Assembly (NCBI GenBank): GCA_016713435.1
Contig: JADJPD010000033.1
Span: 1-11,738 of the forward strand
From: Gemmatimonadota bacterium
GTDB lineage: Bacteria > Gemmatimonadota > Gemmatimonadetes > Gemmatimonadales > GWC2-71-9
DNA: 11,738 bases
Reading direction: 5' to 3'
Positions 1-7,275 of this stretch are shown piece after piece (positions within the stretch are counted from its first letter, which is position 1; each line of letters opens with the position of its first letter). A program made the position numbers and the translations under genes. The notes under the pieces were generated by a model that saw only the letters and a program-made list of their open reading frames with translations, had not been told where the DNA came from and did not search any database.

Positions 1-862
1 CTCGTCCGGGCTCTCGATCCCCACGAACACCGCGAAGAAGCCCACCTCCTGCATGAGCCGCATCAGCTCCTCGTCGTCCGCCAGGTTCACCGACGCCTCG
101 GTGGTGAACTCGAACGGCCAGTTGCGCTCCTCCAGCCAGGTCTTGAGGTGCGGCAGGAACTGCTTCACCAGCTTCTTGTTGCCGATGAAGTTGTCGTCCA
201 CCAGGTCCACGTGCCCCCGGTACCCGAGGTCGTAGAGCCGCTGCAGCTCGGCCAGCATCTGCGGCGTCCCCTTGGCCCGCGGCACCCGGCCGAACAGCTC
301 GATGATGTCGCAGAATTCGCAGTTGAACGGGCAGCCGCGGCACCACTGCACGCCGATGTGGTTGTAGCGGTCGAACTTGAGCAGGTCGAAGCGGGGCAGG
401 GGGCTGGTGCCGACGTCCGCCTTCTGCTCGCTCTGGTAGATGTGCTGCGCCTCGCCGGCGGCCAGGTCCGTGAGGAAGGGCGGCAGCGTCACCCCCCGCC
501 TCACCCAGGATCAGGTGCTGCGCTTCATTATAGAGGTGCGGGCTGGAGGTGGCGTCGGGGCCGCCCACCACCACCGTCTTCCCCATGGCGCGCGCCTTCC
601 GGATCAGCGCCAGGCAGTCGAGCTGCTGCGGCAGCATCCCCCCGGTGAACACCATGTCGGCCCAGCCCAGGTCGGCGTCCGTCAGCGTGTCCACGTTCCG
701 GTCCACCAGGCGCAGCTCCCAGTCCGCCGGCAGCATGGCCGCCACCGTCACGAGGCCGAGCGGCGCCGCCGGGTAGCGGGCGTCGATGAGGGCGCAGGTG
801 TCACGGTAGTTCCAGAACGACTGCGAGCGGAACTCCGGGTAAACCAGGAGGACGCGGGGCAT
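1..862 (-). CDS. B12-binding domain radical SAM protein (3' end outside window; one internal frameshift)
   Basis: The reading starts at ATG 862 (MPRVLLVYPEF) and gives about 287 residues before the window edge. Residues 1 to about 120 look like a Rossmann-type cobalamin-binding domain (LVYPEF near the start, later VVVGGPD). A radical SAM domain follows, with the CxxxCxxC [4Fe-4S] motif (CPFNCEFC) at about residues 177-184, codons at 310-333. The domain order resembles the B12-binding/radical SAM/DUF4070 group, which includes hopanoid methylases; those enzymes use S-adenosylmethionine, often for methyl transfer. The substrate here cannot be told. The frame breaks at the C6 run 492-497: with five C the protein reads through (HLILGEAGVTLPPFL), with six it shifts. 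The DUF4070-type C-terminus lies outside the window. It is divergent from the amidase at 1127. The family call is firm; the specific activity is open. Confidence 0.85.
   Translation of the reverse strand, partial: MPRVLLVYPEFRSQSFWNYRDTCALIDARYPAAPLGLVTVAAMLPADWELRLVDRNVDTLTDADLGWADMVFTGGMLPQQLDCLALIRKARAMGKTVVVGGPDATSSPHLYNEAQHLILGEAGGDAAALPHGPGRRRGAAHLPERAEGGRRHQPPAPLRPAQVRPLQPHRRAVVPRLPVQLRILRHHRAVRPGAAGQGDAADAGRAAAALRPRVPGARGPGGRQLHRQQEAGEAVPAAPQDLAGGAQLAVRVHHRGVGEPGGRRGADAAHAGGGLLRGVRGDREPGR
492..497. other. Probable indel in C6 run (radical SAM frameshift)
   Basis: Six consecutive C. Removing one joins the cobalamin-binding half and the radical SAM half of the minus-strand gene into one uninterrupted frame with family-like sequence on both sides. 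A sequencing or assembly homopolymer error is more likely than true decay, because both halves keep their motifs. Confidence 0.7.
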
Positions 863-1043
863 TGGGCCTCGGTTGTCAGGGCGGGAGCGGCTAGCGCAAC
901 CTACCGCCATCGCCGGGTTACCGCCATGCCCCCGTCAGGGGCCACCCGCACCCGCCGCCACTCGCGCCAGGCCCGGACAGGCCCGGTGTCCGGGATCACA
1001 CCCCAGCTAACGGCCGCGCGACCACCGCCGGCGGCCATCAGCA

Positions 1044-1073
1044 TTGACGCCGCTCCGCCAGTCGCGAGATTAC
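1044..1073 (+). promoter_or_regulatory. Possible sigma70-type promoter for the amidase gene
   Basis: TTGACG at 1044-1049 matches the -35 consensus at five of six bases. It is followed after 18 bases by the weaker -10 candidate GATTAC at 1068-1073. The predicted start near 1080 would give a leader of about 47 bases to ATG 1127. The weak -10 keeps this tentative. Nothing else in the 263-base gap between the divergent genes stands out. Confidence 0.3.
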
Positions 1074-1126
1074 GGGCACCCGCGCGCGCATCGGCGCGTG
1101 CCGCCGCCGTCTCCCGCGAGAACTCC

Positions 1127-2707
1127 ATGGCTCCCACCCGGCGCGACGTCCTCGCCCAGCTGGCCGCGCTCACCGCGGTTGCCCCCTTCATGCACCTCCC
1201 CGCCGCCACCGACCCGCTCGACGGCTCCATTGCCGGGTACCAGGACGGCCGCCGCCGGAAGCAGTGGACCGCGGCCGAGGTCACCGCGCGCGCCCTGGAG
1301 CGGTGCCGCGACGCGGGCGCCCGCCTCCGCGCCATCGACGTCCTCTCCGCCACCGCGCTGGCGGAGGCGCGTGACGCCGACGCGCGGCTGGCGTCGGGCC
1401 GCACCCGCGGCCCGCTCGACGGCGTCCCCGTCCTCGCCAAGTCCATCTACGACATGGCCGGCACCCCCACCACCGGCTCGAGCGCTGAGTGGGCGCGCCT
1501 CTTCCCGGATCCCGTGCCGCGCGACGCGCTCGAGGTTCGCCGCCTCCGCGCCGCCGGCGCCATCGTCCTCGGCAAGACCGCCGCCGACGATTTTGCCTAT
1601 CGCGGCAACGGCACCAGCAGCCACACCGGCCAGGTGCGGAACCCCTACGATCCCGCCGGCACGAAGACCCCCGGCGGCTCGAGCGCCGGCACCGCGGTGG
1701 CGGTGGCGTGCGGGCTCGCCTTCGCCGGCTTCGGCACCGACGACGGCGGCTCCAACCGCATCCCCGCGCAGTTCACCGGCGTCGTCGGCATGAAGCCGAC
1801 CTTCGGCCTGGTGCCGCGCACCGGCGTCATCCCCACATGGCCGTACCTCGACACCCACGGCCCCCTGGCCCGCACCGTGGCCGACGCGGCGCTCCTCCTC
1901 GCCGCCCAGGCCGGCGCCGATGCCTCCGACCCGCTCGCCCTCACCGGCACCTGGCACGGCGAGCGCCTCGCGACCCTCCGGGACGACGCGCTCCGCGGCG
2001 TCCGCATCGGCCACGTGGACTGGTACGTCCTCCGCGGCAGCATGACCGACGAGGCCGTGACCCTCTGGGACCGCGCCGTGGCCGACGTGAAGCTGGCGGG
2101 CGCCGAGGTGGTGGCCTTCGACCCGCCGGTGACCCTGTGGAACTACCGCGACCACTTCGCCGACCTCGCCCGCGCCCGGGGCGACGTGCGCCCCGACTCC
2201 CGCTCCCCGGGCGTCACCGCCGCCGCGCTCCTCAGCTACTTCGCCGGCCGCACCACCGACCCCCGCGCCGCCGCGCGCCTGGGCTACGACGCCTACCGGA
2301 GCTTCTACGACGTCCTCCCCGCCACCTACGAGGAGTGCGAGCCGCTCTTCGCCACCTCGCAGCTGGACGACCCAGCCGGCCGCTCCTTCGCCCGCTCCCG
2401 CGCCGAGGTGATCGCCATGCTCTCGGCCGCCATGCGCCGCCAGGGCATCGTGGCCATGATCTACCCCACCATGCCCTTCACCGCCCCCCGCGCCGCCGAC
2501 GACTGGCCCGACGTCCGCACCACCCTCGGCTACGGTAACTGGCTCGGCCTCCCCGAGGTCTCCGTCCCCGCCGGCTACGGCGCCGACGGCATGCCCGGCA
2601 TGAACCTGTCCGTCGTCGGCCTCCCCGGCGACGACGCCCGCGTGCTGGCCCTCGCGCACGCCTACGAAACCCAGTCCCGCCGCTTCCGCGCGCCGGTGTC
2701 CCGCTAA
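1127..2707 (+). CDS. Exported amidase-signature family hydrolase
   Basis: A 526-residue amidase-signature enzyme, a family that hydrolyses C-N amide bonds. The Ser-cisSer-Lys triad is visible: Lys105 in GVPVLAKS, Ser185 in the TPGGSSAG loop and nucleophile Ser209 in GTDDGGSNRIPA. The 24-residue Ser-Ser spacing matches the family. The N-terminus (APTRRDVLAQLAALTAVAPF) has a twin arginine at residues 5-6 before a hydrophobic stretch, so a Tat signal and periplasmic location are likely. ATG 1127 was chosen because it starts exactly at this signal. The open frame continues upstream to 440, but that part is antisense to the radical SAM gene. It is not next to GatB or GatC, and the export signal argues against a tRNA amidotransferase subunit. 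Substrate unknown. A hairpin follows at 2726. Confidence 0.9.
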   Translation: MAPTRRDVLAQLAALTAVAPFMHLPAATDPLDGSIAGYQDGRRRKQWTAAEVTARALERCRDAGARLRAIDVLSATALAEARDADARLASGRTRGPLDGVPVLAKSIYDMAGTPTTGSSAEWARLFPDPVPRDALEVRRLRAAGAIVLGKTAADDFAYRGNGTSSHTGQVRNPYDPAGTKTPGGSSAGTAVAVACGLAFAGFGTDDGGSNRIPAQFTGVVGMKPTFGLVPRTGVIPTWPYLDTHGPLARTVADAALLLAAQAGADASDPLALTGTWHGERLATLRDDALRGVRIGHVDWYVLRGSMTDEAVTLWDRAVADVKLAGAEVVAFDPPVTLWNYRDHFADLARARGDVRPDSRSPGVTAAALLSYFAGRTTDPRAAARLGYDAYRSFYDVLPATYEECEPLFATSQLDDPAGRSFARSRAEVIAMLSAAMRRQGIVAMIYPTMPFTAPRAADDWPDVRTTLGYGNWLGLPEVSVPAGYGADGMPGMNLSVVGLPGDDARVLALAHAYETQSRRFRAPVSR

Positions 2708-2725
2708 CCGAAGGAGCGGCCGGTC

Positions 2726-2751
2726 GCGTCCCGGCGGTTGCGCCGGGACGC
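2726..2751 (+). terminator. Hairpin after the amidase gene
   Basis: A perfect 11-bp stem (gcgtcccggcg at 2726-2736 with cgccgggacgc at 2741-2751) closes on a GTTG loop, 18 bases after the amidase stop. No T-run follows, as with other hairpins in this window, so termination or 3'-end protection is inferred from position and stability. Confidence 0.55.
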
Positions 2752-2816
2752 CCGTCGCTGCATCGTCCGGGGAACGCTGGCTGGCTCACACGTCGTCCGC
2801 CCTCTCCCGGAGCCGC

Positions 2817-3260
2817 ATGGGTACCACCGCGCAGCAGCCCACCCGCAGCAGCATCCGGATCCTCTACTTCGCCCTCCTCGGCGGGCTCCTCAGCACCTGC
2901 GTGGTCTTCGGCGTGCTCTTCCTGCTCGGCACCGCCCCGCTGCTCCCGCCCGGCAACGACACCACGCTCATCGCCACCGTCATGGCCGTCGTGGCGATGG
3001 GCCCCGTGCTCGGCGGCTTCTTCTGGGCCCGCGGGAACGTCCCCGTGAAGCCGACGGAGCAGGGGGTGGACACCTACTGGCAGGACCAGGCCACCTTCAG
3101 CAAGGCGCTCATCATGTGGGTGCTGTGGGAGGGCGGCGGGATGATCGGCGCGGTGGGGACGCTGCTCACCGGTTCCTACTACCCGGCCACCGTCACCGTG
3201 GTGGCGCTGGCGCTCTACGTCACCAACGGCCCCGGCTACCTCGAGGAGCGGCAGGGATGA
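2817..3260 (+). CDS. Small integral membrane protein, unknown function
   Basis: I do not recognise a family. The 147-residue protein has four predicted membrane segments, at about residues 14-38, 51-72, 96-118 and 121-137, with a hydrophilic stretch (about 73-95) between the second and third. Segment three carries a Gly-rich EGGGMIGAVG motif, suggesting tight helix packing. The start at ATG 2817 has a short GGAG at 2809-2812, close to the start codon. Its last codon and stop overlap the ATG of the DUF2750 gene as ATGA, so the two are almost certainly cotranslated and may work together. No catalytic motif is visible. Confidence 0.8.
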   Translation: MGTTAQQPTRSSIRILYFALLGGLLSTCVVFGVLFLLGTAPLLPPGNDTTLIATVMAVVAMGPVLGGFFWARGNVPVKPTEQGVDTYWQDQATFSKALIMWVLWEGGGMIGAVGTLLTGSYYPATVTVVALALYVTNGPGYLEERQG

Positions 3261-3643
3261 GCATGGAACCGACGGGGCAGGACACCGCCGCCCCGCGCGA
3301 CCCGGCCGCCCGCGCCGCCCGCCTGCTGGAGCAGCTGCGCCAGAGCCGCACGCTCTGGAGCCTCCGGAACGCCGACGGCTGGGTCATGATGGAGGAACGC
3401 GGCGCCCCGGGCCTTCCCGTCTGGCCCACCGACACCGACGCCGCCGCCAGCGCCCGCGGCGACTGGGCCGACTGCGCCCCCGCCGCCATCCCGCTCGACG
3501 AGTGGCGCGACCGCTGGCTCCCCGGCCTCGGCCGGGACGGCGTCCGCATCGTGCTCTGGCCCATGGCCGCGCGGGCCGCCGTGATCGTCACCGCGGAGGA
3601 GCACGCGCAGCACCTGGCCACGGCCCTGGCGCTCGGGGCATGA
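3257..3643 (+). CDS. DUF2750 domain-containing protein
   Basis: 128 residues, beginning at ATG 3257, which overlaps the preceding stop (ATGA, translational coupling). Residues about 22-115 follow the DUF2750 pattern: an N-terminal helix, then RTLWSLRNADGWV, a PVWPT strand, an Asp/Ala-rich helix, the hallmark IPLDEWRDRWLPGL, and a final strand ahead of an EEHA helix. It has no signal peptide or membrane segment, so it is cytoplasmic. DUF2750 proteins have no established function; some are annotated as immunity-like small proteins. The coupling to a membrane protein is the only functional hint here. The much longer upstream reading of this frame (from 2738) is a shadow of the membrane-protein gene. 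Confidence 0.8.
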   Translation: MSMEPTGQDTAAPRDPAARAARLLEQLRQSRTLWSLRNADGWVMMEERGAPGLPVWPTDTDAAASARGDWADCAPAAIPLDEWRDRWLPGLGRDGVRIVLWPMAARAAVIVTAEEHAQHLATALALGA

Positions 3644-3706
3644 GCGCCGCCCGCGGCCCGTACGGCACCCCCTGAGGCGTCCACCCCCGGCACCGGAGGC
3701 GCAATC

Positions 3707-4089
3707 ATGCCGGCATTCGTCGTCACCATCCAGGTCACCCCGAAGGCGCCCGTCACCACCGGGACCGGCGAGCGCATTGCCGGCGCCTTCGTCACCCGCC
3801 TCGTGGCCGCGGACGATCGTGAGGCGGCCGTCCAGGCCGCCCTCGCCTCCATCCGCGCCGACCCGCAGTTCGCGCTCTTCGCCCCGGCCGGCGTGCTCCC
3901 CGACTGGCGCGTCGACGAGGTCCGCCCCGCGACCAGCTCCCCGACCCGCTGGTCCAGCCCGACTGGCTCTTCTACCAGCCCGAGGAGAGCGGCCGCGCCT
4001 GGCGCTGGATCCTCGGCACCGCGCTCGCCGCCCTCGTCCTCGCGCTCCTCATCCTCCTGCCCTGGATCCGGCGGCTGCTCGCGGACTGA
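3707..4089 (+). CDS. Small C-terminally membrane-anchored protein, unknown (one frameshift)
   Basis: A clear SD (GGAGG, 3695-3699) sits 7 bases before ATG 3707. The first about 74 residues (MPAFVVTIQV... to DWRVDEVRP) read in one frame. From about 3931 coding quality passes to the -1 frame, giving DQLPDPLVQPDWLFYQPEE, a Trp-rich juxtamembrane stretch, a TM helix (LGTALAALVLALLILLPW, about residues 103-120) and stop at 4087-4089. One added base in CGCCCCGCG (3923-3931) would restore a 127-residue protein: soluble alpha/beta head plus tail anchor. Continuing in the first frame to 4357 gives low-complexity Ser/Pro-rich sequence and overlaps the lipoprotein start, so that is rejected. Family unknown. 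It follows the DUF2750 gene by 63 bases and may share its transcript. Confidence 0.6.
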
Positions 4090-4147
4090 CCGTGGACGAC
4101 CGTCAGTTCCATGGCGGAACGGGCATGGCGCGCCGGCGCCGGGCGCA

Positions 4148-4153
4148 TACCTT
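4148..4153 (+). promoter_or_regulatory. Possible -10 element (TACCTT) before the lipoprotein gene
   Basis: TACCTTGA lies 59 bases before ATG 4213. The same TACCTTGA string occurs 53 bases before the DUF5808 gene start (6407). No good -35 is visible 16-18 bases upstream here, so only the -10-like element is annotated. Confidence 0.35.
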
Positions 4154-4212
4154 GAGGGCGGGCATCGCATCCGCGTCGCCATGCCCCGCGTCCCCCGACC
4201 GCGCAGGGTCCC

Positions 4213-4755
4213 ATGCAGCTTCGCACCACAGTCCTCGCCGTCGCGCTCATCGCCACCCTCGCCTGCGGCGATGACGCCCCCGGCGGCCCGAGCCTCGAGG
4301 GCCCGTCCTACCTCGACGCCACCCTCGACGGGCAGGCCTGGGTGCCGGACACCGTGACCGGCATCATGTACGGCACCTCGCCGGACAGCGGCAACCTGGC
4401 CATCATCGCGGGGAAGTTCGAGGGCGCCCGGCAGGAGGCCCTCATCGTGTCGGTCCCCTTCCCCCAGCGCGGGGACGTGGCGCTCGGCCATTTCACCAAG
4501 GCCGGGAACGGGGTCTATCAGGTGATTCCCGACACCGCCGTGCTGGCGCGCCCCTTCCTGACGTACACCAGCCGGGACGAGTACCCCGGCCGCCTCACCG
4601 TGGCCCAGCTGAGCCTCGGCGACAGCGTGGCGACCGGCCGCTTCAGCTTCCAGGCAGCCAGCAGCCCCGACACCACCGCGCATCGCGCCGTGACCGGGAG
4701 CTTCCGGGTGCGCTACCGCTTCCAGCAGATCTACACCCTCGACGACGCGCCCTGA
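4213..4755 (+). CDS. Putative lipoprotein, DUF6252-like
   Basis: 180 residues. A positively charged N-terminus, a hydrophobic stretch and IATLAC at residues 13-18 make a lipoprotein signal with Cys18 as the lipid-acceptor candidate. Thr at -3 is not the usual Leu, so simple export remains possible. The mature part is strand-rich, with a YLDATLDGQAW opening, a central block on small-molecule-like values (QRGDVALGHFTKAGNGVYQV) and a late ATGRFSFQA...VTGSFRVRY block. This order resembles the DUF6252 lipoproteins (DGKxW near the start, GTFSF near the end), whose function is unknown. It is expected at the cell envelope. Leader of about 55 bases from the TACCTT element; a strong hairpin follows the stop. 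Confidence 0.7.
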   Translation: MQLRTTVLAVALIATLACGDDAPGGPSLEGPSYLDATLDGQAWVPDTVTGIMYGTSPDSGNLAIIAGKFEGARQEALIVSVPFPQRGDVALGHFTKAGNGVYQVIPDTAVLARPFLTYTSRDEYPGRLTVAQLSLGDSVATGRFSFQAASSPDTTAHRAVTGSFRVRYRFQQIYTLDDAP

Positions 4756-4776
4756 CGCGGCCAGCCGGAACGCAGG

Positions 4777-4808
4777 AGGCCCCGCGTGCCACGTGGCGCG
4801 CGGGGCCT
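4777..4808. terminator. Bidirectional hairpin between convergent genes
   Basis: A 10-bp perfect stem (aggccccgcg 4777-4786 with cgcggggcct 4799-4808) whose loop itself contains the palindrome GCCACGTGGC. It sits between the convergent stops at 4755 and 4835, so it can serve both strands. There is no T-run on either side. Confidence 0.65.
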
Positions 4809-4834
4809 CGTCGTTCGATGGAGCATGACCTGTG

Positions 4835-5533
4835 TCAGGCGATCGCCGCCCCCCGCGCCAGCGCCGCCCGTCCCGCGCCATCCGGCAGCGGCACGTTCCG
4901 GTACGCCAGCCAGAAGAGCACCGCCGCAACCCCCTGCACCCCGGAGCGGAGGGCCAGCACCACCTCGGCGTGCTGCTCCTGCTGCACGGAGAGGAAGTAG
5001 CCGGTGAGCGGCGGCACCAGCGCGAAGAGGCCGTAGAAGAGCACCAGCCCCGACGCCACCCAGAACCACGGCTGCGCCCGCGGCTCCGGCGTCCCCTCGA
5101 GCCAGCGCCGCGCCAGCAGGAAGGTGGCCACCGCCACCACCAGCAGCGCCTGCACCGTCACCAGCCCCACCCCCAGGCTCTCGCTGGCCCGCCAGCTGCC
5201 GAGCCCCGGCACCCAGAAGGCGAGCGCGGCCACGGCCAGTCCCGTCACCACCCCGCGCATCCGCGCGTCCACCTGCCACGCCGCCAGCGCCAGGAACAGC
5301 ACCAGCTTCTCCACCGGGATCGCGAACGCGGCGAAGCGCTGCGCGCTGATGTGCAGGTCCACCGCCTGCAGCAGCACGAACGCGAGGCTCACCAGCAGGT
5401 CGAGCCCGAGCCACACGGCAAAGCGGCGCGCGCCCGTGTCCAGGCGCGGCCACACGCGCGCCGCGCGCAGGATCGCCGGCAGGAAGCTCAGCGTGGCCAG
5501 CAGGTAGAGCAGTTCAACGCGGGTGGGCGTCAT
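4835..5533 (-). CDS. Seven-helix integral membrane protein, unknown function
   Basis: 232 residues, with seven predicted membrane segments at about residues 8-24, 38-58, 68-87, 93-110, 120-141, 154-176 and 190-212. The even spacing, short loops and a Glu/Lys pair (PVEK) inside segment three look like a compact 7-TM sensor or transporter-like protein, but I recognise no family. ATG 5533 (MTPTRVELLYLL) was chosen because it directly precedes the first helix; the 50 residues encoded upstream in frame are Arg/Gly/Pro-rich and look non-coding. No clear SD is present. It is convergent with the lipoprotein gene and 100 bases downstream of the HAD gene on the same strand, so they may be cotranscribed. 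Confidence 0.8.
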   Translation of the reverse strand: MTPTRVELLYLLATLSFLPAILRAARVWPRLDTGARRFAVWLGLDLLVSLAFVLLQAVDLHISAQRFAAFAIPVEKLVLFLALAAWQVDARMRGVVTGLAVAALAFWVPGLGSWRASESLGVGLVTVQALLVVAVATFLLARRWLEGTPEPRAQPWFWVASGLVLFYGLFALVPPLTGYFLSVQQEQHAEVVLALRSGVQGVAAVLFWLAYRNVPLPDGAGRAALARGAAIA

Positions 5534-5633
5534 GCGGGTCGGGGCGAGGGGGCGGCCCGGGCCGCCCTCGTGGCGGCCGCTTCCCGAAGATGTGCGCATC
5601 CGGACGCGGCGTCCAGCCTGCCCGGGCGACGTC

Positions 5634-6293
5634 TCAGGTCTGCACGGCCTGCCCCGCAGGCCAGCTCCGGGTGGCCACCTCACGCAGCTCGTCGAGCGAC
5701 GCGTAGACGGCCACCGCGCGCGCCGCGACCGTGGCGGGGACCGGCACCAGGTCCGGCACCACCACGAGCCGCATCCCGGCCGAGAGCGCCGACTCCGCTC
5801 CTGCAGGCGAGTCCTCCACCGCGAGGCAGCGCGCGGGCGCCACGCCGAGCCGCCGGGCCGCCTCGAGGTAGATGTCGGGGAAGGGCTTGCCGCGCGCCAC
5901 GTCGGCCCGCGTGACTACCGCAGCGAAGCCGGGCAGGTGGGGACCGAGCCGCTCCTCCACGATCGCCCGCGGGCTCGAGGTGGCCAGCGCGTACGGGATC
6001 CCGCGCGCCGCGAGGAACGCCAGCCACGCCAGCGCCCCGGCCCGCAGCGGCACCCCCTCCGTGGCCACGATCCGCTCCATCCGCCCGCGGCACGCCGCCC
6101 GGAATCCCGGCACGTCGAAGGCCGTGCCGAAGTACTGCCGCAGCAGCCCGTCCCCATGCTCCGCCGGGTGCCCGATGAACGTCGCGAACTGCTCGTCCGT
6201 CAGCTCCACGCCCATCGCCTCCGCCGCCGCCCGCCAGATGCGGCGCTCCAGCCGCTCGCTGTCCACGAGCAGGCCGTCCATGTCGCAGGCCAC
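5634..6293 (-). CDS. HAD-superfamily phosphatase (beta-phosphoglucomutase-like)
   Basis: 219 residues from the GTG at 6293. All four HAD motifs are present: DMDGLLVDSE (nucleophile Asp4, acid/base Asp6), the motif II Ser106 in ALATSS, Lys136 in RGKPFPD and the acidic VEDSPAG (Asp161). Residues about 14-80 form the small helical C1 cap. This is the HAD-IA group, related to beta-phosphoglucomutase and sugar-phosphate phosphatases such as YniC and GPP; it hydrolyses or transfers a phosphate in the cytoplasm, Mg-dependent. The exact substrate is not readable. No ATG lies just before the first motif. The frame stays open to 6506, but a TATACT element at 6349-6354 puts the transcript start near 6342, so GTG 6293 or a nearby CTG is the likely start. 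No SD is visible. Confidence 0.88.
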   Translation of the reverse strand: MACDMDGLLVDSERLERRIWRAAAEAMGVELTDEQFATFIGHPAEHGDGLLRQYFGTAFDVPGFRAACRGRMERIVATEGVPLRAGALAWLAFLAARGIPYALATSSPRAIVEERLGPHLPGFAAVVTRADVARGKPFPDIYLEAARRLGVAPARCLAVEDSPAGAESALSAGMRLVVVPDLVPVPATVAARAVAVYASLDELREVATRSWPAGQAVQT

Positions 6294-6348
6294 GGCGGCG
6301 GGATGAGGGATCAGGGTGCGGCTCCAGGCTGAGGGGGAAGCGGGCACA

Positions 6349-6354
6349 AGTATA
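6349..6354 (-). promoter_or_regulatory. -10 element TATACT for the HAD gene
   Basis: TATACT on the minus strand matches the -10 consensus at five of six bases, about 56 bases before the chosen GTG start. No convincing -35 lies 16-18 bases upstream. It helps exclude the longer upstream reading of the HAD frame. Confidence 0.5.
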
Positions 6355-6384
6355 ACGCCGGCCCCCGCGCCGGAGGATCCACGC

Positions 6385-6412
6385 TTGCCCGCGCGCCCGC
6401 CACTCGTACCTT
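6385..6412 (+). promoter_or_regulatory. Promoter of the DUF5808 gene
   Basis: TTGCCC (6385-6390), a 16-base spacer and TACCTT (6407-6412), followed by GAAGCG. The predicted start near 6419 gives a leader of about 47 bases. It is divergent from the HAD promoter, 30 bases away. Confidence 0.5.
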
Positions 6413-6465
6413 GAAGCGCGAGCAATCCCGCTCCCCCGTTCCCCGGCATCCCCGCGCGCACCCGC

Positions 6466-6681
6466 ATGCCCTCCCCCCACGACGCCGAGTGGGCCGACCC
6501 CGCCAACTGGTACGGCCCCGTCTACTACGGGCGCACCGACACCCGCCCCCTCGTCCCCAGGCGCACCGGCCTCGGCGTCACCCTCAACGTCGCCCATCCC
6601 CTCGGCCTCGGCGCCGGGGTGCTCGCGCTGGTGGTGCTGCTCGCGCTGCTGGCGATGGGGATCTTCTCGCTCCTGCGCTGA
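6466..6681 (+). CDS. DUF5808 domain mini-protein with C-terminal membrane helix
   Basis: 71 residues. Residues about 15-45 match the DUF5808 pattern: NWYGPVYYGRTDTRPLVPRR, then GLGVTLN and HP. Such proteins typically show a W-x-G-x-xYYN-x-xD-x-R-xxV-x-R core and a GxTLNxxHP ending. Residues about 48-69 are one hydrophobic helix, so the protein is a tail-anchored inner-membrane peptide with the domain probably in the cytoplasm. Function unknown for the family; it is sometimes found with SdpI/DUF1648-type membrane proteins. A promoter lies at 6385-6412 and a hairpin follows the stop. No SD is visible. Confidence 0.8.
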   Translation: MPSPHDAEWADPANWYGPVYYGRTDTRPLVPRRTGLGVTLNVAHPLGLGAGVLALVVLLALLAMGIFSLLR

Positions 6682-6687
6682 CGCACG

Positions 6688-6720
6688 CGGGGCGGGCCCG
6701 GCGCTCCCGGACCCGCCCCG
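6688..6720. terminator. Bidirectional hairpin between convergent genes
   Basis: cggggcggg (6688-6696) pairs with cccgccccg (6712-6720). After one C/A mismatch, CCGG pairs with CCGG around a CGCTC loop. It lies between the stop of the DUF5808 gene (6681) and the stop of the minus-strand gene (6746). Confidence 0.6.
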
Positions 6721-6745
6721 TGTCAGGCAGCCGCGTCCCGCCGGC

Positions 6746-7123
6746 TCAGGCCCCGCCCGGGGCCCGTCCCTGCCGCATCCGCGCCAGTGCCGCCTGCGCC
6801 GCATCCGCGTCGCCCGCCTCGACGGCGGCGAAGAGCTCCTCCATCGCCGCGAACCCGAGCCCCTGCCGCGCTCCCGGGCCGAGCGCACTCGGCCGGTACG
6901 CGAGGCTCACCCCCGCAGCCTCGTGCAGCGCGGCCAGCGCGCCCTGCGCGCTGTCGATGTCACCGTCCTCGACGGCCTGGAAGATGGCGCCGAGGCTCGT
7001 GGCGAACTGGTCGAGGGAGACGCGGGGGGCGCTGCCGTGGCCGGAGCCGTACCGCCGGCCCGGGCCGTCCACGCGCGGCGCACCAATGCTGGAGCGCAGG
7101 GCTCCGACATTGAACAGGGACAT
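6746..7123 (-). CDS. Small protein with two internal helical repeats, unknown function
   Basis: 125 residues from ATG 7123, which has an SD (GGAG) 7 bases upstream (ACGGAGCACACG). Residues 1-38 are Gly/Arg/Ser-rich and probably disordered. Two similar helical units follow: IFQAVEDGDIDSAQGALAAL at about 47-66 and LFAAVEAGDADAAQAALARM at about 96-115. Consensus is FxAVExGDxDxAQxALAxx, so the gene contains an ancient internal duplication. Similar short units are seen in bacterial proteins of unknown role; they look like pair-of-helix interaction modules. No signal peptide or membrane segment. Ends with a Pro/Gly tail. Confidence 0.75.
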   Translation of the reverse strand: MSLFNVGALRSSIGAPRVDGPGRRYGSGHGSAPRVSLDQFATSLGAIFQAVEDGDIDSAQGALAALHEAAGVSLAYRPSALGPGARQGLGFAAMEELFAAVEAGDADAAQAALARMRQGRAPGGA

Positions 7124-7275
7124 CGTGTGCTCCGTGGAGGGGTGATTGCCTGATGGGACGCCAGCCTCCCTCGGGTCCGGCCGGTCGGCCGCGTGGGGAG
7201 GAGGGGCGTCAAGTTGGTGCGCCGGGATGAAGCGGATGTGAAGCCAGCGGGAAGTTCGGGCGCCCGCGCACCGGC

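Noticed and set aside
440..1126. N-terminal extension of the amidase frame
   Set aside because: It is antisense to the radical SAM gene and has Arg/His-rich low-complexity content. The Tat signal begins at 1127.
1070..2659. Long minus-strand open frame of 529 codons
   Set aside because: It is an antisense shadow of the amidase gene, rich in Gly/Ala/Val repeats with no motif; GC-rich codon use leaves such frames open.
3932..4357. Continuation of the 3707 frame beyond the frameshift
   Set aside because: It becomes Ser/Pro/Arg-rich and overlaps the lipoprotein start, while the -1 frame gives a Trp-rich linker, a membrane helix and a stop.
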